Notes: a model not told the origin generated them from the sequence alone. A stretch of 19,690 nt of DNA from Gammaproteobacteria bacterium UBA7376 (GCA_002470275.1 DKNY01000033.1:1-19690), one strand, 5' to 3'. Shown: positions 7,582 through 18,045, counted from the first letter of the stretch. Made by a program: numbers and translations.

Positions 7582-8720
7582 TGGCGCAGTTACTCACCAA
7601 TGCCTGCACGCTCACCCGCCAGGGATTTGAATACGGCAAGACCGTCGTTATCGAGCAAGGCAAGATATCTGCCATCCATGACACCGTGGATATCGAAACC
7701 TCGTCTCCTGGCACACGTGACCTGCAGGGGGCCTATCTCCTTCCCGGCTTTGTCGACATCCAGGTTAATGGTGGCGGGGGCGTGCTATTTAATAATGCCC
7801 CGACGGTAGACACCATCCGCAGCATTGGGGCAGCGCACCGACAATTTGGGACGACGGGTTTTCTCCCCACCCTGATCAGCGACGATCTGGCCAAGGTTAA
7901 GCTAGCCCTTGCCGCAACGAGGGAGGCGATCCAAGACAAGGTCCCCGGGGTGCTTGGCATCCATCTCGAAGGCCCCTTTCTAAACCAGGAAAAAAAGGGC
8001 ATTCACGATCCAGCAAAATTTCAGGTCCTAGACCAAGAGGCGCTCACCCTGATCAGCTCCCTAGGGGTTGGAAAAACCCTGGTCACTTTGGCCCCGGAAA
8101 CCACAACCCCGGCGATGATCGCGCAACTGGCTGGCGCCGGCGTCATCGTCTCGGCAGGCCATACAGAGGCGAGCTTTGACGTCATCCAGCACTCTATCCA
8201 GGCAGGAATGACGGGATTTACCCATCTGTTTAACGCCATGGCCTCCGTTAGCGCCCGAAATCCAGGTACCGTTGGCGCGGCCCTGGACAGCGAGCACTGC
8301 CGCTGTGGCGTTATCGTTGATGGTCACCACGTGCACCCCGCTATGCTCAGGTTGGCCCTGGCAGCACTCGGTCCAAATCGTATGCTGCTGGTCACGGATG
8401 CCATGCCGAGCGTGGGCTCAGACCAAGCATCATTCCAGCTCTTCGGACAAACCATCAAAGTGCTCGAGGGCGCCTGCCTCTCGGAAAATGGGACCCTGGC
8501 AGGCTCCAACTTAAATATGGCGGCGGCTGTCCGAAATGCCGTGGCCATGCTCGCGTTAGACACCGCAGAGGCTGTCCGTATGGCAAGCCAATACCCTGCC
8601 GAATTCCTCGGGCTCGACGCCGAGCTTGGCCACATCAAAGTGGGGCAGCGAGCCAACCTCGTTCTAGCGGATCACAACCTGCAGGTCCTAGACACCTGGA
8701 TCGACGGCGAGTCATCTTAA
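7581..8720 (+). CDS. nagA: N-acetylglucosamine-6-phosphate deacetylase
   Basis: NagA hydrolyses GlcNAc-6-phosphate to glucosamine-6-phosphate and acetate in amino-sugar catabolism and peptidoglycan recycling. The 379 residues show the amidohydrolase TIM-barrel signatures of the family: PGFVDIQVNG (55-64), HLEGPFLN with metal ligand Glu130, SAGHTEA with His194, THLFNAM with His215, DGHHVHP (247-253) and catalytic Asp273 in LVTDAM. AAAGG lies 9 bases before the ATG, and the start overlaps the stop of the small upstream ORF. No glucosamine-6-phosphate deaminase, kinase or transporter is in the window, so the next step must be encoded elsewhere. The regulator gene nagR lies just upstream on the same strand. 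Confidence 0.95.
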   Translation: MAQLLTNACTLTRQGFEYGKTVVIEQGKISAIHDTVDIETSSPGTRDLQGAYLLPGFVDIQVNGGGGVLFNNAPTVDTIRSIGAAHRQFGTTGFLPTLISDDLAKVKLALAATREAIQDKVPGVLGIHLEGPFLNQEKKGIHDPAKFQVLDQEALTLISSLGVGKTLVTLAPETTTPAMIAQLAGAGVIVSAGHTEASFDVIQHSIQAGMTGFTHLFNAMASVSARNPGTVGAALDSEHCRCGVIVDGHHVHPAMLRLALAALGPNRMLLVTDAMPSVGSDQASFQLFGQTIKVLEGACLSENGTLAGSNLNMAAAVRNAVAMLALDTAEAVRMASQYPAEFLGLDAELGHIKVGQRANLVLADHNLQVLDTWIDGESS

Positions 8721-8858
8721 TGCTCTAGCTGAAGATATCGTTACGGGCCATGCGCTGCGAATCTCAATGCCCTGTCTCGATTACGCCTCCTATGGTATCA
8801 ATGTTAGGCTTCGCACCTTTAATAGCGTCTTCCAACAATTGGTATTGAAACGGGGTCC

Positions 8859-10115
8859 ATGTCAGAACTTAGCGGTCAAAATATCCTACTTGGCGTAAGC
8901 GGAGGCATTGCGGCCTACAAGACCCCCATGCTAGTTCGCGGCCTGATGGCTGCCGGCGCAAACGTTCAGGTGGTTATGACTGCCAATGCGTCACGTTTTG
9001 TCACGCCAACAACGCTACAGGCCGTTAGCGGTCGGCCGGTGCGCTCAGATTTATGGGACGCGGAGGCGGAAGCTGCCATGGGCCATATTGAGCTTGCCCG
9101 TTGGGCAGATCAGATCTTGATCGCCCCAGCCACGGCCAACGTTATCGCCGACCTCGCCCGGGGCAGCGCGCCAGACTTATTGAGTACGCTGTGTCTGGCG
9201 ACCGCCGCCCCCATCAGCATCGCTCCCGCTATGAACCAACACATGTTTCAACATCCGGCCGTCGGGGAGAATCTTCGTCGACTTGCGGACTTAGGCTACT
9301 GTCTCATCGGTCCTGAATACGGCGATCAGGCATGCGGCGATCATGGCCCTGGCAGAATGACCGAACCCGAAGACTTAATTCGAGCAATGGCTGATACGCA
9401 GCTTGAACCTCAAAGGGCCGGCTCAGTGGGGCTCGCCGGGTTGTTGACGGGACAACATCTGATGATCACGACGGGGCCGACGCGTGAGGCCATCGACCCG
9501 GTTCGATACATCTCCAATCACAGCTCGGGCCTTCAGGGGCTTGCGCTGGCGGAAGCAGCGCTGGACGCTGGCGCAAGCGTCACCCTAGTGGCTGGTCCGG
9601 GCGTGCCTGCATGCCATCCAGACATCAAGCGGCTTGATGTCACCACCGCCCAGGATATGTACGCGGCCGTCCACCAACACCTAGAGCATGTCTCCCTATT
9701 TATTGGCGTTGCGGCGGTTGCGGACTACCGCCCCCAAGACGTGCCGGCGCAAAAAATGAAGCGCGGAGACCAAGCCGGTCAGAACCTTACGCTGTCGCTC
9801 GTGGAGAACCCTGACATCATTGCCAGCGTTGCCCAGTGCGGCCGGGTTCCGGTGGTGGTTGGCTTTGCCGCTGAAACGGAAATGACGTTGGAAAATGCTA
9901 GCCTGAAGTTGACGCGCAAGAAGCTAGACGCGGTTATTGTCAACGATGTATCGGACTCAACGATTGGCTTTAACAGCGATCACAACGCGGTCACGCTGGT
10001 CCACCATAACGGGCAGCTGCCCTTTGAAAAACAGTCGAAACAGGCCATTTCACGACACCTGATTACAGCGCTGACGACCCTATTCAAAGACAAACTAAAC
10101 CTCGAACAACCTTGA
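8859..10115 (+). CDS. coaBC: Bifunctional phosphopantothenoylcysteine decarboxylase/phosphopantothenate-cysteine ligase
   Basis: CoaBC makes 4'-phosphopantetheine in two steps: CTP-dependent ligation of cysteine to phosphopantothenate (CoaB, C-terminal) and FMN-dependent decarboxylation (CoaC, N-terminal). The CoaC half shows LGVSGGIAAYK (11-21), catalytic His76, substrate clamp PAMNQHM with Asn125, and active-site Cys159 in GDQACGDHGPGRM. The CoaB half begins near 197 with TTGPTREAIDPVRYISNHSSG and contains the KMKR segment (298-301) matching the catalytic lysine region. The usual SSGKxG reads SSGLQG (221-226), losing the conserved lysine. GGGG lies just before the ATG. It leads the coaBC-algC-argB-slmA run; dut, its normal neighbour, is absent. 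Confidence 0.96.
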   Translation: MSELSGQNILLGVSGGIAAYKTPMLVRGLMAAGANVQVVMTANASRFVTPTTLQAVSGRPVRSDLWDAEAEAAMGHIELARWADQILIAPATANVIADLARGSAPDLLSTLCLATAAPISIAPAMNQHMFQHPAVGENLRRLADLGYCLIGPEYGDQACGDHGPGRMTEPEDLIRAMADTQLEPQRAGSVGLAGLLTGQHLMITTGPTREAIDPVRYISNHSSGLQGLALAEAALDAGASVTLVAGPGVPACHPDIKRLDVTTAQDMYAAVHQHLEHVSLFIGVAAVADYRPQDVPAQKMKRGDQAGQNLTLSLVENPDIIASVAQCGRVPVVVGFAAETEMTLENASLKLTRKKLDAVIVNDVSDSTIGFNSDHNAVTLVHHNGQLPFEKQSKQAISRHLITALTTLFKDKLNLEQP

Positions 10116-10143
10116 AGCATAGCCAACCTGGAGCCTTGATCTT

Positions 10144-12452
<2,309 letters not shown>

Positions 12453-12464
12453 GGCTGAATCACG

Positions 12465-13076
12465 GTGGCTAGACCCGATCGTAAAAACGATATTTTGCAG
12501 GCATTGGCAAGAATGCTTGAGGCCAATCCGGGCGGTAAGGTCACCACCGCCAGCCTGGCCAAGGAGATAGGTCTCTCTGAGGCGGCGCTGTATCGCCACT
12601 TTCCTAGCAAGGCAAGAATGATTGAGGGATTGATCGAGTTTGCCGAAGAGACCCTGTTCAGCAGAATCACCCTCATCCGTCAGGAACAACCTACGGCAGA
12701 GGCACGGTGCCATGACATCCTCTTCTTGCTGCTGACCTTTGTAGAGCGCAATCCCGGCTTTGCCCGACTCTTTGTTGGCGACGCCCTGCAAGGGGAAACC
12801 GAACGCCTGCGGATGCGCACCTCTCAGTTGATGGATCGCATTGAAACAGAGATTCGCCAGATTCTTCGAGAACATCTTCTAGCGGCGAATCCTCTACCTG
12901 GCGCCAGTCACCATCCTGGTGCCAACCTCTTCATGGCCTTTGCGGAGGGCCGGATTTTACAATTCGCAAGAACCAACTTTCGCGCCAAGCCAACGGCAGA
13001 TTGGGCGGAGGTTTGGCCGGTCCTTTCCGAGGCGGTCTTTACGAACCTTCAGGCGTTCCAGACGCAAAACTCTTGA
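12465..13076 (+). CDS. slmA: Nucleoid occlusion factor SlmA (TetR family)
   Basis: SlmA is a TetR-type DNA-binding protein that binds sites on the chromosome and blocks FtsZ ring assembly over the nucleoid. The 203-residue product carries the helix-turn-helix at about 26-47, with the distinctive SEAALYRHFPSKARM stretch (38-52) nearly identical to E. coli SlmA, followed by LIEFAEETL and ERNPGF. The start is GTG, 12 bases after the argB stop, with GAGG at a good distance. The 3' end overlaps pyrE tail to tail by 28 bases. With ftsEX at the other end, the window holds two separate controllers of division. Confidence 0.94.
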   Translation: MARPDRKNDILQALARMLEANPGGKVTTASLAKEIGLSEAALYRHFPSKARMIEGLIEFAEETLFSRITLIRQEQPTAEARCHDILFLLLTFVERNPGFARLFVGDALQGETERLRMRTSQLMDRIETEIRQILREHLLAANPLPGASHHPGANLFMAFAEGRILQFARTNFRAKPTADWAEVWPVLSEAVFTNLQAFQTQNS

Positions 13077-13705
13077 ACATAGCGCTGCATGGCCTCGCTG
13101 GAGGCAGCATGTTCCGCCCTCGACGATAGGAAGCCAAGCACGTCCCGTACGTGGGCGATGGAAAATACGGGACAACCTAACTCCGCCGACAGTTCTGCTA
13201 CCGCCGTTTGGCCCGAAGCGCCTTTTTCGGCTCGATCCAGAGCGATGACTACACCCGCTACCTCCGCACCGGCCGCCTTAATCAGACCCGCGCTCTGTAA
13301 AATGGCCTTACCCGAGGTCAGCACATCGTCCACCAAAAGAATTTTACCCGTCACGGCTGCTCCAACCAGCTGTCCCCCCTCACCATGGTCCTTTGCCTCC
13401 TTGCGATTGTAGGCCACGGACACATCGACACCACGCCCCGCCAGTGCAACCGATGTCGCCACAGCGATGGGTATTCCCTTATAGGCAGGCCCGAAAAGCA
13501 CATCGAATTCTATGCCGACATGTTCAATCGCCTGGGCATAGGCATCGCCGAGCCGCTGTAGGCCCGGGCCGCTAGCCAAGGCGCCAAGATTAAAGAAGTA
13601 AGGGCTCTCGCGACCGGAATTGAGCGTGAAGCTGCCAAATTTGAGCACGCCGTGCGCCAGGAGGAACTCGATAAAGGCACTCTTGGAATTTGCGGCGGTT
13701 ACCAT
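13049..13705 (-). CDS. pyrE: Orotate phosphoribosyltransferase
   Basis: PyrE joins orotate and PRPP to give orotidine-5'-phosphate in pyrimidine synthesis. The 218 residues include the N-terminal FGSFTLNSGRESPYFFN region (23-39), the flexible loop YNRKEAKDHGEGG (99-111) and the PRPP-binding motif ILLVDDVLTSGKA (122-134). AAGAG precedes the ATG. It follows rph by 15 bases on the minus strand, the same rph-pyrE order as in E. coli, where translation of rph couples to pyrE attenuation. I do not see an obvious attenuator in the 15-base gap. Its end overlaps slmA. Confidence 0.97.
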   Translation of the reverse strand: MVTAANSKSAFIEFLLAHGVLKFGSFTLNSGRESPYFFNLGALASGPGLQRLGDAYAQAIEHVGIEFDVLFGPAYKGIPIAVATSVALAGRGVDVSVAYNRKEAKDHGEGGQLVGAAVTGKILLVDDVLTSGKAILQSAGLIKAAGAEVAGVVIALDRAEKGASGQTAVAELSAELGCPVFSIAHVRDVLGFLSSRAEHAASSEAMQRYVQEFCVWNA

Positions 13706-13720
13706 CTCTTAATTCTGCCC

Positions 13721-14431
13721 CTACTCCGATAGGTCCGCCAAGGCCAGGCGCTGATGTTCGAGCAGTTGCTGGGTCCCATGCTGAGCCAAGCCAATAAGCG
13801 CGCCGAGCTCGGTCTCCGTGAAGGGCGCGCCTTCGCCGGTGCCCTGAATCTCAATAAACCCCTGCCCGTCGAAACTTACCACGTTCATATCCGTTTCCGC
13901 TTTTGAATCTTCGGCATAGTCCAGATCAAGAACCGGTGTGCCTTCAAAAATACCCACGCTCACAGACGAGACCATGCCAAGCAAAGCATCCTCAGCGCCC
14001 ACGGCCTTTAACGCGTCAACCAGCGCCACAGCACCACCCGTGATTGAGGCGGTTCGCGTACCGCCATCCGCCTGTATCACATCGCAGTCCAGACGAATGG
14101 TGCGCTCTCCCAGCTTGCTCATATCGACCATTGCTCTTAAGGATCGCCCGATCAGCCGTTGAATCTCAACGGTCCGCCCACTTTGTTTGCCCCGCGCCGC
14201 CTCGCGATCATTTCGGGTATTGGTGGCACCGGGCAACATGCCGTATTCAGCGGTTATCCACCCCTCACCCCTGCCACGCAAAAAACCAGGCACAGAGCCT
14301 TCGACGGAGGCAGTACAGATCACCTTTGTGTCTCCAAACTCCACCAGCACCGATCCTGCAGCATGCTTCGTGAATCCTCGGGTAAATTTGACTTCTCTGA
14401 GCTTGTTATTGTCTCTGCCGCTGGGACGCAT
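13721..14431 (-). CDS. rph: Ribonuclease PH
   Basis: RNase PH is a phosphate-dependent 3'-5' exonuclease that trims tRNA precursors. The 236-residue product begins [20 protein letters not shown] and contains [16 protein letters not shown] and the [24 protein letters not shown] core, all hallmarks of the family; E. coli-type RNase PH has 238 residues. The frame stays open another 75 codons upstream, but ATG at 14431 is preceded by AAAAGGAG and matches the conserved N-terminus, so the longer start is rejected. It is upstream of pyrE in the same operon and divergent from yicC. Confidence 0.96.
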   Translation of the reverse strand: MRPSGRDNNKLREVKFTRGFTKHAAGSVLVEFGDTKVICTASVEGSVPGFLRGRGEGWITAEYGMLPGATNTRNDREAARGKQSGRTVEIQRLIGRSLRAMVDMSKLGERTIRLDCDVIQADGGTRTASITGGAVALVDALKAVGAEDALLGMVSSVSVGIFEGTPVLDLDYAEDSKAETDMNVVSFDGQGFIEIQGTGEGAPFTETELGALIGLAQHGTQQLLEHQRLALADLSE

Positions 14432-14615
14432 GTGCGCTCCTTTTATTTTGTTAGAGGCACTGCCCCGGAGTGTAATCAAGCACTGTCGGCGACCACGGTA
14501 TGGGGTTTGCCCTGCGGACACAACCCACCAACATCGAATGCGCCCAGCTGTCATGGGGCGTTGCCCCTTGGGCTTGGCGTAGGGGCCGGCTCCAAGGTTA
14601 GTATACAACCTGGAA

Positions 14616-14631
14616 GCGGCTCCTGAGCCGC
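14616..14631 (+). other. Inverted repeat in the yicC leader
   Basis: GCGGCTC-CT-GAGCCGC is a perfect 7-base inverted repeat ending 24 bases before the yicC start. In RNA it would form a GC-rich hairpin with a four-base loop. No T-run follows, so it is not a standard terminator; it may be a leader structure or an operator. Confidence 0.5.
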
Positions 14632-14655
14632 ATTGAGCTTTCAACTGGGGATTCA

Positions 14656-15525
14656 ATGCAAAGCATGACAGCCTTCGCTCGGGTAGCGGGGGACACAGAC
14701 GTACACCATATCGTTTGGGAAGTTCGCTCAGTCAATCATCGGCATCTGGAGACGCAGTTTAGGCTGCCTGACGGTTTCCGGGTATTCGAGTCCAACTATC
14801 GCGACCACGCCCGCAAATTGTTGCGGCGCGGCAAGCTGGACGCCACGTTGCGGATCGAGCGTTTTACCGATCACCAAGACGCGGCCATTGATGTGGAGAA
14901 GCTTCAGGAGGCCCTAGCGGCAGATAAGGCGGTTCGGAATCTAGCCCCTGATGCCCAGCCCTTATCCGTGGCGGAGCTACTTGCCTGGCCGGGCGTGCTA
15001 AACAGGGGGGGCAACGAAAAGGACGGCGCCGAAACAACTGGCGCTGTGGTGGGTGAGCTGTTCGCGACAGCGCTTGATCAACTGCTCGACGCACGGCGAA
15101 GCGAGGGCGGCAGGATTCTAGCATTGCTTGAGCAGCAGCTCTCAAAAATTCAAGACTTGATCGCCAGCATTACACCCCTTGCGGATAGCCTGCTGAGCCT
15201 GCAAAAACAGAGAATCATGGATCGGGTGGCCGAACTTGACGTAAACCTCGACCCTCAGCGCGTTGAGCAGGAGGTGGTGCTCCTGGTACAGCGCGCTGAT
15301 ATTCGCGAAGAGCTGGACCGCCTAAACATCCATTTGGCAGAAGCCACTCAACTGATCCACAACGAGGGACCACATGGCCGCCGGCTCGACTTCTTGACCC
15401 AGGAGCTCAACCGAGAAGCCAATACGCTAGGGGCCAAATCGGTTAGAAGCGAGACCTCTCAAGCCGCTGTAGACTTGAAAGTCATCATTGAGCAAATTCG
15501 AGAGCAGGTGCAAAATTTGGAATAA
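14656..15525 (+). CDS. yicC: YicC/YloC-family endoribonuclease
   Basis: The 289-residue product opens [10 protein letters not shown], contains [12 protein letters not shown] (about 22-33) and ends with the DUF1732 region, including [22 protein letters not shown]. This is the complete YicC layout. Family members form ring-shaped oligomers and have been reported to act as endoribonucleases. The E. coli protein has been linked to small-RNA turnover; the substrate here is unknown. It is divergent from rph, as in E. coli. Normally gmk follows directly; here 2.7 kb of foreign-looking DNA lies between them. The start is supported by GGGG about 6 bases upstream. Confidence 0.93.
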   Translation: MQSMTAFARVAGDTDVHHIVWEVRSVNHRHLETQFRLPDGFRVFESNYRDHARKLLRRGKLDATLRIERFTDHQDAAIDVEKLQEALAADKAVRNLAPDAQPLSVAELLAWPGVLNRGGNEKDGAETTGAVVGELFATALDQLLDARRSEGGRILALLEQQLSKIQDLIASITPLADSLLSLQKQRIMDRVAELDVNLDPQRVEQEVVLLVQRADIREELDRLNIHLAEATQLIHNEGPHGRRLDFLTQELNREANTLGAKSVRSETSQAAVDLKVIIEQIREQVQNLE

Positions 15526-15738
15526 TTTTCATTCCTTATCAAGTAGTGAATCGCACTTGAATAGGGCCCTTACGATTAAACTCCATTTGATCTCTTTAAA
15601 AGTGGGACTTTATCGAAGACTGAGTTAATGTGAATAGAGCGGTTTATTTACTACTAACCAGTGGCTTTTTTTATGATTAGTTGCACAACCGATAATAGAG
15701 GGGATTCTAAAAAATAAGAAAACACGAATCATAGAATT

Positions 15739-17190
15739 TTGTCTCAGATAGAAAATGTTGTCGTCATAATGCTTGAAAATCGGTCGTTCGATAACTTGGC
15801 CGGCTGGTTATATGATAAAAGTTCGCCCCCTAAAAGATTTATAATACCTATTAATAGCGTACCTACTCACTATGACGGTCTCGCCTATGGAAGCTTCAGT
15901 AATCCAAATGTAGAAGGACAGAAAACGGCATCAATCCCCATAAAGTTCGGAACGGATAATTACACAGTACCTTCTCCCGATCCTCATGAAGAGTTTCAAT
16001 ATGTCACAGAGCAACTCTATGGAAATATAACACCGACATATGGTGATAAGGCGCCAATGAATGGCTTTGTACGTAGTTACGCATCTGTACCGGGTAGCCA
16101 TCCAGCAGATATTATGCAGACCTATACTCCAGAACAATTGCCTGTTTTGAGTGCTATCGCTAGGAATTTTGCTATATCAGATCAATGGTTTGCATCGGTT
16201 CCCACTCAAACTTTGGCTAACCGGGCGTTTTTGCATAGTGGAACCTCAGAAGGAAATGTCAACAACAGCGATAATTATGTCTTTCATTCCAAAACCATAT
16301 TCAACGTCTTAAATGATTATGATGTAAGTTGGAAGGTCTATTCTGATTCAGGTTTTCTGCCGTCACTGACTCGAATAAAAATGTCTAAACTCTGGAGCTC
16401 TCGATATCATAATCATTTTTCTGGATTTGAAGATTTTATCGCTGATGCCAAAGCTGGAAGTTTACCCAGTTACTCGTTTATTGAACCAAAGTTTATCGGC
16501 GATACAAAAATTACCTCTGGCCATCCCAACAGCGAACATCCGCCAACGGACGTCTTAGCAGGTGATCAGTTTTTAGCAAAAATATATAACGCTATTTTCA
16601 ATGGACCTGACAGAAATAAAACTGTTCTGATCATTACATATGACGAACACGGCGGAATTTATGACCATGTCAGCCCCCCTTGGGGCGCTGAATCTCCAGA
16701 TGATCACAGTAACCCAGGACAAATGGGATTCCATTTTGATCGGTTTGGTGTTCGCATACCAACAATCGTTGTTTCTCCCTGGGTCGAAGAAGGTACTGTT
16801 TTTCGCTCGTTTTCCACCCCTTATGATCATACAAGTATCATTGCAACCATCATGGACTGGCAGGGTATTCCGAGAAATGAATTGCCCAGTAAACGAGTCG
16901 CCGCCGCCGATAATATCGCAACCATTTTCACATTGAGTAAACCAAGGAAACTGCCGGCTATTCCTATCCCAAACGTCGGAGAAGAAAATTCGTTCACCGC
17001 TGACAGTATTCGAGAACTGACCGGTTTGGAAAGAGGGGTTATAGGTGCTTATATCAAATACATACATGCACAAGCGAGTTGTGAAATCAGTACCTCTGAA
17101 GTTGACGAAGAGCTAGGTAAAATAAAACACTACGGCAAGATTCGAGATTATATTAATGAATTACAATCAAAGGGATGTTGCTGTAAGTAA
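15739..17190 (+). CDS. Phospholipase C-type phosphoesterase (PF04185-like), no signal peptide
   Basis: The 483-residue product belongs to the phosphoesterase family that includes bacterial phospholipases C and acid phosphatases. Visible motifs are MLENRSFD (11-18), FAISDQWFASVPTQTLANR (144-162), SFIEP (246-250), SEHPPTDVLAGD (265-276), TYDEHGGIYDHVSPP (300-314), RFGVRIPTIVVSPW (335-348) and YDHTSI (362-367), so the metal-binding core looks complete. The start must be TTG: no ATG lies between the upstream in-frame stop (15715-15717) and the first motif, and no good Shine-Dalgarno is present. There is no signal peptide, unlike secreted family members. The protein ends GCCCK. The gene is AT-rich beside its neighbours (one sampled 60-base stretch is 40% GC against 58% in nagA), which suggests transfer. 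The substrate is unknown. Confidence 0.85.
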   Translation: MSQIENVVVIMLENRSFDNLAGWLYDKSSPPKRFIIPINSVPTHYDGLAYGSFSNPNVEGQKTASIPIKFGTDNYTVPSPDPHEEFQYVTEQLYGNITPTYGDKAPMNGFVRSYASVPGSHPADIMQTYTPEQLPVLSAIARNFAISDQWFASVPTQTLANRAFLHSGTSEGNVNNSDNYVFHSKTIFNVLNDYDVSWKVYSDSGFLPSLTRIKMSKLWSSRYHNHFSGFEDFIADAKAGSLPSYSFIEPKFIGDTKITSGHPNSEHPPTDVLAGDQFLAKIYNAIFNGPDRNKTVLIITYDEHGGIYDHVSPPWGAESPDDHSNPGQMGFHFDRFGVRIPTIVVSPWVEEGTVFRSFSTPYDHTSIIATIMDWQGIPRNELPSKRVAAADNIATIFTLSKPRKLPAIPIPNVGEENSFTADSIRELTGLERGVIGAYIKYIHAQASCEISTSEVDEELGKIKHYGKIRDYINELQSKGCCCK

Positions 17191-17196
17191 GGAGTT

Positions 17197-17220
17197 AAAA
17201 AGGTTGAGTTGAAGGACTCA
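17197..17220 (-). terminator. Weak intrinsic terminator-like hairpin, minus strand
   Basis: Read on the minus strand, TGAGT-CCTTCA-ACTCA forms a 5-bp hairpin and is followed by ACC and a run of five T. It lies between the phosphoesterase stop and the Fic debris and would terminate leftward transcription from the Fic side. The stem is short, so confidence is low. Confidence 0.3.
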
Positions 17221-17351
17221 CAAGCTCATCCTGGTCCCTCTGCGTAACAGGAAATCGGACACCGACGTTTCAAACAATGCGCCGAAAATATCAGACACAG
17301 CCCCGAAAATTGGCAATACCCCACTGATCCCAATTCCAGATAGTTATCTAC

Positions 17352-17410
17352 CTTCTGGGGCAAAACCAAGATGGCTTCTGCTTCCAGAAGGCAAATGCCA
17401 AGGGCAGAAG
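17352..17410. repeat. Nested inverted repeats CTTCTG/CAGAAG near the Fic breakpoint
   Basis: CTTCTG occurs at 17352-17357 and 17375-17380, and its complement CAGAAG at 17385-17390 and 17405-17410. The inner pair forms a perfect 6-bp stem with loop CTTC, and the outer pair is nearly concentric with it. The cluster lies within 10 bases of the last codon of the truncated Fic frame. The origin is unknown; it could be a mobile-element end or an RNA hairpin. Confidence 0.5.
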
Positions 17411-17418
17411 CTCTTTTT

Positions 17419-18045
17419 CTACGATTTGCTCTGTGGGCACGAAGGACCATTGCCATCATAAAAAGGATGGATGCTTTCAAACTGATGGTGAATCAATGCC
17501 ATTTTGACCAGAGGGTCAGCATCGCACAGCTCGTCAATGTTCATGTACTCCACCAGATTGGTCATCAAACCATCAATCTCTTCAGCACTTTGCGGCGGGA
17601 TATAGACCACTGCCCCTGTACGGGTATTTCTCAGGTCAGTCCCTGGCAGTCGTCTCAATCCCGCCCGGTTTTTTTCCAGATACTGCTGCACCTCCAAGAT
17701 GTCGTGCAGGCGGATGACTTTATGTTGTCTAACGGTTTGAAACCCTTGATTCATTGCATGAGCGTAATCCTGAACTTCCTTCGTTGCTGCGTTGGGGATT
17801 GCCGCCGTGGACAGATTAGCTTTATAGATTGCGTCATGGGTGGTGACAACATTTTCTATTTCTGAGCTATCCTTCGCCTCTTGCAGTGTTAATGCATTTA
17901 TCAATATAACTTCATTGGGGATGCTGGCCGCGACACCTTTCAGTTCCGCCAGAAAGCGGTGCGCTAGTGCTGCTCTTTTAAGAACTGCACGGGTTTCAAT
18001 ACCCTCCAGGCTACCGAATGGTAATGTCGCTATCTCTGAAGTCAT
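17419..18045 (-). pseudogene. Fic-family AMPylase, truncated inside the catalytic motif
   Basis: The 208-codon frame is a recognisable Fic protein N-terminal half. It holds the Fic_N region with ELKGVA and ILINALTLQEAKDSSEIEN (48-65), and SSEIEN (60-65) fits the inhibitory [S/T]xxxE[G/N] motif of class II Fic proteins. It then has the flap region (about 140-152, TGAVVYIPP) and HHQFESIHPFYDGNG (186-200). Homology stops exactly there: the next residues are PSCPQSKS and a stop, in place of RxGR and the remaining helices of a roughly 370-residue protein. Catalytic His193 is present but the ATP-phosphate-binding arginine is lost, so adenylylation activity is not expected. A simple frameshift does not explain it, since no other frame continues Fic sequence. 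It is probably a deletion or recombination scar. Confidence 0.85.

Noticed and set aside
14159..14626. 155-codon plus-strand frame opposite rph and the rph-yicC gap
   Set aside because: It overlaps the rph coding sequence on the other strand, its peptide has no coherent domain, and no ribosome binding site is seen.
14432..14656. 75-codon N-terminal extension of rph
   Set aside because: The extension has no RNase PH homology, while ATG 14431 has AAAAGGAG upstream and matches the conserved N-terminus MRPSGR.
15637..15672. T-run after ACCAGTGGC as a yicC terminator
   Set aside because: The T-run is good, but only a short, asymmetric stem (GGTT/AACC) can be drawn upstream, so a terminator is not supported.
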